DNA of 64,000 nucleotides from NCBI GenBank assembly GCA_937924525.1, contig CALDSU010000008.1, forward strand, positions 62,001 to 126,000, written 5' to 3'. Below are positions 1 to 7,778 of the stretch, one piece after another. A program made the position numbers and the translations under genes. Within the stretch, counting starts at the first letter, position 1. Every line of letters begins with the position of its first letter. This DNA is from an uncultured Bryobacteraceae bacterium (lineage in GTDB: Bacteria > Acidobacteriota > Terriglobia > Bryobacterales > Bryobacteraceae). The notes below the pieces were generated by a model that did no database searches, was not told the DNA's origin, and worked only from the letters and a program-made list of their open reading frames with translations.

Positions 1-532
1 ACACCACCCACTGGAGATTCCCATCGCTGTCCCGGTCCCAGTTGATCAGGTCCTCCGGCGTGTACGCCGTTAAGTACGCCCGTGACCGCCCGCTCTCGTC
101 TTCTTCCGCCCGGGTCCGCGCCTCCCCGGAGAGGTTCGGAAACTCCACCACCGTGTAAGCTGTCCCGTGCACCAGGGCCTGCACCAGTTGTGCGCGAAAG
201 AATTCCGCGCAGTCTGTCCCCCTCAGATCGCAATCCTCCAGAAACTGCGCGTAGAACGCTCGTGCCGCTTCGTTCTTCCCCTCGCACAGCACCACCGGCT
301 CCCGCCGCATCAGCGTGGCGGCGTACCAGTCGATGATCGAACCAATGTAGTTCTCGTAGAACACGCGGTTCAGCCGCTCGTAGTAGACTTCCGCCGGTTC
401 CTTGCTGCGCCGGATCAGATACTCGGCCGCGTGCTCGCGAAACCGCTCGCCGCCCGCGTATAAGTCCCCGTATTTCCGCCACATCGCCTTCCTCGCGACG
501 TATTCGGGATGTTCTCGTTCAATCCACTCCAT
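1..532 (-). CDS. Phage portal protein, N-terminal part (runs off window)
   Basis: The minus strand is open from an ATG at 532 to the left edge, giving the first ~177 residues of a protein whose C-terminus lies outside the window. The start is supported by a G-rich Shine-Dalgarno run about nine bases upstream. The sequence opens MEWIEREHPEYVARKAMWRK and continues with a charged helical region (YLIRRSKEPAEVYYERLNR, then NYIGSIIDWYAATLMRREP), which resembles the N-terminus of DUF4055-type portal proteins, the ring through which phage DNA enters the capsid. It lies 72 bp downstream of the large terminase gene on the same strand, the usual order of a packaging module. The family call rests mainly on context plus this N-terminal pattern. 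Confidence 0.6.
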   Translation of the reverse strand, partial: MEWIEREHPEYVARKAMWRKYGDLYAGGERFREHAAEYLIRRSKEPAEVYYERLNRVFYENYIGSIIDWYAATLMRREPVVLCEGKNEAARAFYAQFLEDCDLRGTDCAEFFRAQLVQALVHGTAYTVVEFPNLSGEARTRAEEDESGRSRAYLTAYTPEDLINWDRDSDGNLQWVV

Positions 533-604
533 GCCTGGTGCCCCCCCTTTTCCGGCAAAGCCTTGGCGCCTTCTTCCGCGCACGCCGGTCGCCCCCTTCT
601 CGCG

Positions 605-1912
605 CTACAGCCAGAACAGAGGGTCGCTCCGCTCGCCGATCCCCGCTCGGTTCACGGATTCCTGCCACACTAAGTAACCAAGCGCGTCGCTCAGATGCGT
701 GCGGCTCCGGTCCCGCCCCTTATCGATCTCTACGGTCCCCGCCACGTACTGGACCTGCTCGAGGTCTTTGATGAGCTCCCTGCACCGGCGGTCAATGATC
801 AACGACACTCGTCCCGACGCCGTCTTCAGCCTCGCGTTCAGCACATTTACTCGGTCCCGCACCGCCGGATTCGCCCGCGGCACCCGGTACTCCAGCCTCA
901 CCCCGCGCTCTGCGAAACAATCGGCTATCATCTCGTAGTCTGAGTTGCCGGTCGTCTGCCGCCGCGCCCCGGATGCGTCGCCGTACACCACCATGCCGCC
1001 GGCGTGCCCCCCGTACCGGTCGAGAAAGCAGCGGCAGGCATCGGCTGTCGTGGCGCTCTTCAGTACAATCTCGTCCAGCACGCGCACGCATTCCTCCACG
1101 ATCTGCGCTACCACCGAACACATGGGATCCACATTGAAGTCCAGCGCCCACAGCAGTGGCCTTCTTTCGTCAACCGTGAGATCCTTGACGTGTTCGTCCC
1201 GCTGGAAAGCGTAGTACACCAGCCCTCCCGAAGTGCTCAGATACTCCCCGAGCACCTCCTGCTGGAAGAACAGCGGATCGTAGCTTGCCTTGAGACGTTC
1301 GTAAAAGTCCGGCACGCGATCCAGCAGGTAGCGGTTTTCGTAAGGCTTCGCCACCGTCACCTGGTAGCCGGGCGTCGCCTCCCCAACGAAGCGCCGGTAC
1401 ACCCAGTCGAAACCCTTTGGGGTCCATACCCCGAACCCGCACAGCCGTCTCGCCTTGGGATCCCGCAGCCGCCCCTCCAGCCGCAGCCATGCCTCTTCGG
1501 GCGCGTAGGTGAGTTCGTCCAGACCGAACCACGCCAGGTTCGTGCCTCTCAAACGCTCGAAATCGTCCACCGGTCGGAACAGGATGCGCGACCCGCAATC
1601 CCGCAGCACCAGCGTGTTCTCCGCCTTATTCAGCTCGTAGGGAATTCCGTCTTGGTTCAGAATCTCCAGCAGCGTCGCCTGCGTCGCGTCCCTGAGCATC
1701 GGAAAGGTCGGCGCCCCCAGGAATCCCAGCCGTCCCGCGTTGACATACCCCAGCCGGATCGCCTCGTGACACAACGCCAGGCTCTTCCCCGAACCAATTG
1801 GACCCGAATATCCCTTAAATCGCGCCGCAGACCGGTGAAACTCCCTCTGCGAAGGCAAGGGCCTATACGTTATGCCCCTTCTTCGGGTCCGTCGTCCGGT
1901 GGATCTACCCAT
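605..1912 (-). CDS. Phage terminase large subunit (ATPase/nuclease)
   Basis: A 435-residue protein with the two-domain layout of large terminases, the motor that translocates and cuts phage DNA. The N-terminal ATPase has a Walker A motif at residues 37-44 (GPIGSGKS) and a Walker B-like LAWFGLDEL near residue 130. The C-terminal RNase H-fold nuclease shows spaced acidic residues in LLWALDFNVDP, VVYGDASGARR and RTHLSDALGYLVW. Length is normal for the family (400-550). It overlaps the upstream small basic gene by 43 bp and is followed by the portal gene. No integrase, capsid or tail gene is visible, because the module continues beyond the left edge. The exact start is uncertain; the ATG at 1912 has no strong ribosome site. 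Confidence 0.88.
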   Translation of the reverse strand: MGRSTGRRTRRRGITYRPLPSQREFHRSAARFKGYSGPIGSGKSLALCHEAIRLGYVNAGRLGFLGAPTFPMLRDATQATLLEILNQDGIPYELNKAENTLVLRDCGSRILFRPVDDFERLRGTNLAWFGLDELTYAPEEAWLRLEGRLRDPKARRLCGFGVWTPKGFDWVYRRFVGEATPGYQVTVAKPYENRYLLDRVPDFYERLKASYDPLFFQQEVLGEYLSTSGGLVYYAFQRDEHVKDLTVDERRPLLWALDFNVDPMCSVVAQIVEECVRVLDEIVLKSATTADACRCFLDRYGGHAGGMVVYGDASGARRQTTGNSDYEMIADCFAERGVRLEYRVPRANPAVRDRVNVLNARLKTASGRVSLIIDRRCRELIKDLEQVQYVAGTVEIDKGRDRSRTHLSDALGYLVWQESVNRAGIGERSDPLFWL

Positions 1913-2268
1913 GTCACCGTGATCTCCTTGGGGGTGTCCTCTTGCTCCTCCAACTCTCTCCGCAATTGCACCAGCCGAATATAATCGGCCACGGTTGCTT
2001 TCGCATCCGCCCCCAGCCGCGCCTGAAACTGTCGGATGATTCGGTCCACAAAACTGGCCGGCGTGGAGGCGTCCCCCGGCCCCGCTTCGACCCGCGCCTT
2101 CTTTGAAGATCCTCCCTTCGCCTTCCCCCGTGCGCGTCGCGTGGCTTCCTTCCTACCCTTCGTGGCCCTTGCGGTTCTCGCCTTCGAGTTCGCGACCGGC
2201 TTCTTTCTCTTGGATTCTTGTGTGTTGGGTTCGATCTGCGCCGGCTCCGCAGAGGCTTCCCTACCCAT
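1870..2268 (-). CDS. Terminase small subunit-like basic protein
   Basis: A 132-residue protein. The ATG at 2268 was chosen over an upstream frame extension because GGGAGG lies five bases before it. Residues ~15-70 are a Lys/Arg/Ala-rich low-complexity tail (KSKARTARATKGRKEATRRA type). The C-terminal ~60 residues form a predicted helical block (FVDRIIRQFQARLGADAKAT, then YIRLVQLRRELEEQE) ending in a short acidic tail. It sits directly upstream of, and overlaps by 43 bp, the large terminase gene, the usual place of the small terminase (DNA-recognition) subunit. The family assignment is by position and composition; no diagnostic helix-turn-helix could be confirmed by eye. Confidence 0.5.
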   Translation of the reverse strand: MGREASAEPAQIEPNTQESKRKKPVANSKARTARATKGRKEATRRARGKAKGGSSKKARVEAGPGDASTPASFVDRIIRQFQARLGADAKATVADYIRLVQLRRELEEQEDTPKEITVTWVDPPDDGPEEGA

Positions 2269-2738
2269 ATTCGCCTCCCGTCGTGAAAGACCACCCCTTC
2301 GGTGTCTTCCGAATCTGGGAAGTATCTTCCACTTCTCGCGGCCTTCGCCGCTGCTATGTCGGGTGTCGACTACTTCGGATATGTCCAACTGTTTCCGGCT
2401 TCAACCTAGCACGGACCTTGGCCGCCTACTGCGCTAGGCCCCTTATATCCGTCAGATATGTAGAGGGATATGTTCCGAGAAAGTAGCGTGAATGGCGTGA
2501 ATGACCCCTGCGCCGAATCCTGGCTGAAAGAGCCGCGAGCGGGCCCACATTCCCCCTTGCCACCATCCCTCGCAAAGGGAAAGAACCGCGCACCAACGCC
2601 TTTTTCGACCCACCGATCGGTGCCCCCGCACTGCTCGCTGATCGAAAAAGACTGTCTGTCTTCGGTTTATTCAGCGCCCAGGAAGCGCCCGCCCCGCTTG
2701 CGGCGATGAAAATGCCCGTCTCGCTTCCTCAGTCCTGT
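2269..2738. other. 470-bp intergenic stretch between phage module and symporter operon
   Basis: No convincing gene is present. A short plus-strand open frame (2470-2709) has no ribosome site and Pro/Ser-rich translated content typical of chance frames in high-GC DNA. A weak hairpin near 2648-2662 is listed separately. The stretch separates phage-like genes from ordinary metabolism genes and so is where an attachment-site boundary could lie, but no direct repeat or tRNA fragment was recognised. Confidence 0.5.
2648..2662 (-). terminator. Weak hairpin-plus-T-run downstream of symporter gene
   Basis: Read on the minus strand, AAGAC and GTCTT form a 5-bp stem with a 5-base loop, and the stem runs into five Ts. 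It lies about 75 bases after the symporter stop codon. The stem is short and AT-rich, so it is at best a weak intrinsic terminator. Confidence 0.3.
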
Positions 2739-4421
2739 TCACTCCTGACCTTGGCGCGACCCACCTCGTCGCCCGGTCAACCCGGACAGCGCCAGCCCCA
2801 CGGTCACCGTCGTCAGGCAGCCGAATACGTTGAACCACAAGAAGGAGTACCCTGCGGCCTGCGTGGCGAAAATAGCGCCCTCCCCCGCCAGCATGCCAAA
2901 AAACGCCCCGTGCCCATTCGCGCGCCGGAAGAAGAATGCCAGCGCAAAAACCCCTAGCAGCGACCCGTAAAACAAAGATCCCACCATGTTGACCGCCTCG
3001 ATGAGCGAGCCCAGGTTGCGCCCATATTCCGCGAAAGCCACCGCATAGACGCCCCATAACGCAGTCGCCCACCGAGAAACCGCCAGGTAATGGCGGTCGC
3101 TGGCCTCCCGGCGTATGTGGCGCCGGTAAATGTCGATCACCGTCACCGTGGCTAATGAGTTGATCTCCGCCGAAATCGTCGACATCGCCGCGGCAAAGAT
3201 GGCGGCGATGACCAGTCCCACCATGCCCGCCGGAAACTTCTCGATAACGAAGCTGAGAAAAATATAGTTCGTATCGTTATAGCCCTTCTCAACCAGCGCC
3301 CCGGCGGCCGCCCGCGCGTTGTCCAACTCCCGCTGCGCGCTCCGGTACTCTCTCCGAAATCCTTCCGCCTCCTCCTCGTTTCCCGTCCGGTGGGCCCGCA
3401 GCAACGCGGCGGCCGCGGTCTTGCGTTGCGCAAACGCGCTTTCATAGCGGGTCTCAATCTCGCCTGCCTGCGCATGGGCGCCAAACTTCTCCCGGGCGGC
3501 TTGCTGAAACAGCAGCGGTGGCCGCTCATAGACATGCAGTACGAAGAGGATCGCCCCGATAAAAAGAATGAAGAACTGCATCGGCACTTTGGCCGCCGCA
3601 TTGAACAGCAGGCTCAAACGGCTTTCCGCGATCGAACGGCCTGTCAGGTAGCGCTGCACCTGGGATTGATCGCAGCCAAAATACGCCAGCGCCAAAAACA
3701 TACCCCCGACCAGCCCGCTCCACACGTTGTAGCGATTGCTCCAGTCCAGCGTAAAGTCCACCGCATTCAGGCGACCCATCTGGCCCGCCAGGTATAAAGC
3801 GCCGCCCAAGCCTACCTCCCCGGGCAGTAACAGGACCGCCGTCGCAATCGCTACCACCAGCCCCAGAAAGATGATCAGCATCTGCTGCACATCGGTCCAG
3901 GTTACCGCCCGGATTCCCCCCGCCACCGTGTAGCCGATCACCAGTCCCCCCATCACCAGCGTCGTCACCCGGTCCGGCCACCCAAATAGCACCGCCAGCA
4001 CAATCGCTGGCGCGTACAACGCCAGCCCCACCGCCAGCCCGCGCTGGATCAGAAAGATCACGCTCGCCAAAGCCCGCGTCTTTGCGTCGAAGCGCCTCTC
4101 CAGATACTCGTACGCCGTGTACACGCCCGCACGGTGAAAAATCGGCACCGCTGTCGCGCAGAGAATCACCATCGCGATCGGCAAGCCGAAGTAAAACTGG
4201 ACGAAACGCATGCCGTCTACATACGCCTGACCGGTCGTCGAAATGAATGTGATCGCGCTCGCCTGCGTCGCCATGATCGACAACGCCATGGCGTACCAGG
4301 GCATCGTTCTGTCCGCCAGCAGATAGCGCTTTACCGTATTGCTGCCCCGGCCCTTGTAGATTCCGTACAGTACGATGAACGCAAGCGAACCCGCCAGCAC
4401 CGCCCAGTCCAACGCACTCAT
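2739..4421 (-). CDS. Sodium:solute symporter (SSS family)
   Basis: A 560-residue polytopic membrane protein of the SSS (SLC5-like) family, which couples sodium (or proton) entry to uptake of a small solute. The N-terminus (LDWAVLAGSLAFIVLYGIY) is the first membrane span; LLADRTMPWYAMALSIMATQ and GYTVAGGIRAVTWTDVQQ are typical family segments, followed by alternating hydrophobic spans to the end. A hydrophilic coiled stretch of ~75 residues (around QQAAREKFGAHAQAGE to ALVEKGYND) interrupts the spans, longer than usual. The ATG at 4421 overlaps the stop of the 39-residue peptide gene (ATGA), so the two are translationally coupled. The in-frame upstream extension is non-hydrophobic and was rejected. 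The solute cannot be read from sequence; the PIG-L neighbour hints at an amino sugar or carbohydrate. Confidence 0.9.
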   Translation of the reverse strand: MSALDWAVLAGSLAFIVLYGIYKGRGSNTVKRYLLADRTMPWYAMALSIMATQASAITFISTTGQAYVDGMRFVQFYFGLPIAMVILCATAVPIFHRAGVYTAYEYLERRFDAKTRALASVIFLIQRGLAVGLALYAPAIVLAVLFGWPDRVTTLVMGGLVIGYTVAGGIRAVTWTDVQQMLIIFLGLVVAIATAVLLLPGEVGLGGALYLAGQMGRLNAVDFTLDWSNRYNVWSGLVGGMFLALAYFGCDQSQVQRYLTGRSIAESRLSLLFNAAAKVPMQFFILFIGAILFVLHVYERPPLLFQQAAREKFGAHAQAGEIETRYESAFAQRKTAAAALLRAHRTGNEEEAEGFRREYRSAQRELDNARAAAGALVEKGYNDTNYIFLSFVIEKFPAGMVGLVIAAIFAAAMSTISAEINSLATVTVIDIYRRHIRREASDRHYLAVSRWATALWGVYAVAFAEYGRNLGSLIEAVNMVGSLFYGSLLGVFALAFFFRRANGHGAFFGMLAGEGAIFATQAAGYSFLWFNVFGCLTTVTVGLALSGLTGRRGGSRQGQE

Positions 4422-4537
4422 GCGTACCCTCGCGTGAAGAGCGTAAACAGCGCGATCAGCGCGGCCAGGTACAACAGCACTGCGGCGTAAACCCGTTTCC
4501 AGGAGCCGAGGAACGGCGGCGGTTCGTCCGGCGTCAT
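4418..4537 (-). CDS. 39-residue single-span membrane peptide
   Basis: A very short gene overlapping both neighbours by ATGA (its start with the PIG-L stop at 4534-4537, its stop with the symporter start at 4418-4421). The product begins MTPDEPPPFLGSWKRVYAAV and has one hydrophobic span at roughly residues 16-35 followed by RGYA. Double coupling and the clear soluble-then-membrane pattern argue that it is real. Small partner peptides encoded directly upstream of SSS transporters are known (for example YhdT with PanF), so an accessory or stabilising subunit of the symporter is the natural guess. This role is inferred only from position and topology. Confidence 0.7.
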   Translation of the reverse strand: MTPDEPPPFLGSWKRVYAAVLLYLAALIALFTLFTRGYA

Positions 4538-7011
4538 CGTGCCCCCCGGACTGCGGCCCCCGCGCTGAGCAGGTTGGCGAAGATCCGAAATGCCCCGGGT
4601 ACGCCTGCCGGAAGTTGGCGAAACCAGGCATATCCCGTGAAGATGAAGACTCCCTTGCCGTGCCGGGCGTAGAGCAGTCCGCCCGCCTGTGGTTCTTCCC
4701 CGGGGTCGCTCGCGCTCAGCACTGCTTCGTATCGCGGATCCCACTGCGAAGCGAAATACAGCCCCCGCTCCTGCACCCAGCCCTGGAAATCGGACTCCCC
4801 AATGCGGTTGGGAGTCGTCAGCAGCGGATGATCGGACTTCAAGAACGTCACCGGCGCGTCTTCCACCGACACCCGCCCCCGCCCAATCGTCAGCGGAAAG
4901 GGCCCCAGACGATCCAGCGCCCCGGTTCGCCCGCGCATGCCCGGACCTCCCTCCGCCACGTTGTACTGCACAATCAGGGTCCCGCCCCCCGCCACGTACT
5001 CCAGCAAACGCCCTTGATTCGCCCGCACCGCGGCGCGCACGTTGTACGCCCGCACTCCGGTGACGATCGCATCGAGCGAAGAAAGATCCCGGTAGGCCAG
5101 TTCTTCGTCCGAAAGCCGGACCACCTGCACGCCCAACTGCTCGATGCTTTCCGCCACTTTGTCGCCGGCGCCCGCAACGTAGCCCACCTGCCTGGCCAGC
5201 GTCCGGACTTCCAGCCGCTCCGCCCTTGCTTCCGCGCGGGTCAGCACCGTCTGCACCGGGATGTGCGGCTGCTCGATCACCTCTACGCCATGCGTCAGCT
5301 CTTTTCCTTCCACCAGCGCCGTCGCGCGCAGGCGGGCGCTGCCGGCGCGGCGCGGCGGCGTCACGGCAAACTTCGTCACGCGCTGTTCCCCGGCGCCTGC
5401 AAAAGAAAACTCCTGTTGTTCCGGAAGAATCTGCCACCCCGGACCCGCCTCGAGTTTCACCCTCCCCGCCGCCGCGCGGTATGATCTCAGCTCCACCCGA
5501 ACGCTCCGGGGCTCCGCGCTGGCCGCAATCAGGACCGGTTCAGCGATCCGCACGCTGACCGGCGGCGCCACCGCAACGGGGCGCGTGAACTCGCCGCGCA
5601 CCGGATCGACGCCCACGTACGTCAGCGGCCGCGTCAGCTGCAGTTCCTCTCCGTCCACCTCGAACACAAATTCCGCCCGAAGCGGCGCCGGATTCTCTGC
5701 CTCTCCCGGTTCGTGCGGACCGGCTAACGCATACCGGTCTCCTGCCGGCGGGAGGCGCAGCCAATACGGTTGTGTGTACTCGTCCGGAGCGGTCCATCTC
5801 TCCTCGCGCGTCACCGGCACATTGCGCTTCAGCGCGGCGCTCAACGTTCGAGCCCCGCCGCCCAAACGATAGCCGCTCCACACCACCGCCGCCGGCGAAC
5901 GCTGAATCACCGTCGCGCGCACCTTCACCTCGGCGCCTGGCGTGGCGGTGTGCTGGTCCGCCACCAGTTCCGCGCGCAGTCCCAGACAAGCCGCCAGCAC
6001 CTCATCCGACTCCGCCAGTTTACGCTTCACCCACTCCCCGCTGAGTTTGCGCATCTGACGCCGCGCCTCGATCAGAGCCGGCACGGCTCGCCAGGGCTGC
6101 TCGGCTTGATAGGCGTCCAGCGCCTTCTTCAGCGCTTCATCCACGCCGCCCCCGGATGCCACCCGCCCCCATGAAGTATCGATCCCGTCCATCGGATCGC
6201 GTTGCGCCGCCGCCCCGGCTCGCATCTCAAAGCTGACCACCGCCGGCCCTCGCCAAAGCGGCATCCCCATCGCCTGCGAACGGTGCTGGCTGCGGCTGAT
6301 GCCGCCGATTTCCGTAAACGACAATCCCAGCAGGGGACTGTACTCCCCTATGTCCACCTGAATCGCGTCCGGTCTTGCTGTCGTGGGGTACGGAAAGAAG
6401 GCCAGCGTGTTGTGCAGCAGGCGGACCGCCTGCCACGGTTCCAGGCCGTCCACCCGCCGTGGATCTCCCGCCGCCGCGTACGCCTCTTGCCCGAGCCAGG
6501 CGGATGCCTGATGATGTCCATGTCCGTCGCGCGCAGTCCCGGAGAACCGCAGCACGATGACGTCCGGCCGGTAGGCGCGGATCACTCGCACCATATCCGC
6601 CAGAATTTCTTCCTTCCCCCACCGGCGCAGTGCTTCTTCAGGGGTCTTCGTGTACCCGAAGTCAATCGCCCGCGTGAAGTACTGCTCCGCTCCGTCCAAC
6701 CGCCTTGACGCCAATAGTTCCTGCGTCCGGATTACCCCCAGCAGCGCTCCCTGCTCCGGGCCAATCAGGTTCTGCCCGCCCTCCCCGCGCGTCAAGGACA
6801 AGTAGCCGGTGCGCAGCAGGCGCCCCTTCCCGAAGTACGCCAGCAGCGACATATCCTCGTCGTCGGGGTGCGCCGCAATCATGAGGACGCTCCCGAGCAC
6901 CCGCAGTTTCTGAAGTTGTAGCTGAACTTCGCCCGATGTAAATCCGGTCTCCGCGCGGCTCGGGACCCACGCCCACACCAGCCACGCCAACACAGCGGCG
7001 ATCACACGCAT
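4534..7011 (-). CDS. Secreted PIG-L family deacetylase with C-terminal ThuA/GATase-like domain
   Basis: An 825-residue protein with an N-terminal signal peptide (MRVIAAVLAWLVWAWVPSRA). Residues ~40-270 are a PIG-L/LmbE domain, zinc-dependent N-acetylglucosamine-type deacetylases, with the metal motif AHPDDE and later the histidine segment DGHGHH. A middle region (~330-590) looks like beta-sandwich linker domains. The C-terminal part (~600-820; DAIVTGVRAYNVR, GGGTLIVQYNV) resembles a ThuA/glutamine-amidotransferase-like fold. Long PIG-L proteins of this kind are common in Acidobacteria and Bacteroidetes. It heads a coupled operon with a membrane peptide and an SSS symporter, suggesting extracytoplasmic processing of an acetylated sugar followed by uptake. 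Substrate unknown. Confidence 0.82.
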   Translation of the reverse strand: MRVIAAVLAWLVWAWVPSRAETGFTSGEVQLQLQKLRVLGSVLMIAAHPDDEDMSLLAYFGKGRLLRTGYLSLTRGEGGQNLIGPEQGALLGVIRTQELLASRRLDGAEQYFTRAIDFGYTKTPEEALRRWGKEEILADMVRVIRAYRPDVIVLRFSGTARDGHGHHQASAWLGQEAYAAAGDPRRVDGLEPWQAVRLLHNTLAFFPYPTTARPDAIQVDIGEYSPLLGLSFTEIGGISRSQHRSQAMGMPLWRGPAVVSFEMRAGAAAQRDPMDGIDTSWGRVASGGGVDEALKKALDAYQAEQPWRAVPALIEARRQMRKLSGEWVKRKLAESDEVLAACLGLRAELVADQHTATPGAEVKVRATVIQRSPAAVVWSGYRLGGGARTLSAALKRNVPVTREERWTAPDEYTQPYWLRLPPAGDRYALAGPHEPGEAENPAPLRAEFVFEVDGEELQLTRPLTYVGVDPVRGEFTRPVAVAPPVSVRIAEPVLIAASAEPRSVRVELRSYRAAAGRVKLEAGPGWQILPEQQEFSFAGAGEQRVTKFAVTPPRRAGSARLRATALVEGKELTHGVEVIEQPHIPVQTVLTRAEARAERLEVRTLARQVGYVAGAGDKVAESIEQLGVQVVRLSDEELAYRDLSSLDAIVTGVRAYNVRAAVRANQGRLLEYVAGGGTLIVQYNVAEGGPGMRGRTGALDRLGPFPLTIGRGRVSVEDAPVTFLKSDHPLLTTPNRIGESDFQGWVQERGLYFASQWDPRYEAVLSASDPGEEPQAGGLLYARHGKGVFIFTGYAWFRQLPAGVPGAFRIFANLLSAGAAVRGAR

Positions 7012-7139
7012 TGACCGATATCGTAATGCATCCGGCGGCGGCCTCGCCCGCCCTGCCGGCCGGCGCTCGCGGCCAGCTCTCGGGCAAAACCCTCCGCCAC
7101 CGTCTTTCTCTCACGCCGCCGGTCGCCCGCAAAGGGCCT

Positions 7140-7700
7140 TCAGCCGAGGTTAAGAATGCTCTTGAAAGTGCCCGTCTCTTTCTCGATCTTCTTTTGCAGC
7201 AGCATGATGGCGTAAATCAATTGCTCCGGCCGGGGCGGGCAGCCCGGCACGTAAACGTCCACCGGAATCACTTGATTCACCGGAATCAGCGCATAATTGC
7301 TGAAGACCCCGGTTGACGTCGCACACGCCCCCATCGAGATCACCCACTTGGGCTCCGGCATCTGCTGGTACAGATGGCGCACCACGGGAGCCATTTTGTT
7401 CGTCACCCGGCCCGCGATGATCATCAGGTCGCTTTGCCGCGGAGTGCCGCGAAACACCTCCGCGCCAAAGCGCGAGATGTCAAACCGCGACGCGCTCATC
7501 GCCATCATCTCAATCGCACAACAGGCCAGACCAAATGACATTGGCCAGATCGAGTTCTTGCGCGCCCAGTTGATCGCCGAGTCCAAGGTGGTGGTCAGGA
7601 TGCCCTCCGCCATCGGATGATCCACGGCCTCCTGGTCTAGTCGCGCGAACAGGTCCTGCGGTCCGGCCGCCATCGGGAGCTTCTCAGGTGCCTCAGCCAT
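7140..7700 (-). CDS. nuoB: NADH-quinone oxidoreductase subunit B
   Basis: A 186-residue NuoB, the complex I subunit that holds the terminal iron-sulfur cluster N2 next to the quinone site. The four cluster ligands are visible in [18 protein letters not shown] and [11 protein letters not shown]. The start was placed at the ATG at 7700 (MAEAPEKLP); an upstream GTG at 7742 gives a non-conserved extension. It stands alone here: no other nuo gene is nearby, and it is divergent from malQ across 78 bp. Scattered nuo genes occur in Acidobacteria, so this may be a second or orphan copy. Confidence 0.93.
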   Translation of the reverse strand: MAEAPEKLPMAAGPQDLFARLDQEAVDHPMAEGILTTTLDSAINWARKNSIWPMSFGLACCAIEMMAMSASRFDISRFGAEVFRGTPRQSDLMIIAGRVTNKMAPVVRHLYQQMPEPKWVISMGACATSTGVFSNYALIPVNQVIPVDVYVPGCPPRPEQLIYAIMLLQKKIEKETGTFKSILNLG

Positions 7701-7778
7701 GCCTTTATTCTCGCATACGTTCGAATCTTTGCACCTTCGCACAGGAGATCATTCCGCCCGTCTTGCTAAGATACGAAC

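Noticed and set aside
2470-2709. Small plus-strand open frame in the 2.3-2.7 kb gap
   Set aside because: No ribosome site, no hydrophobic or conserved pattern, Pro/Ser-rich chance composition.
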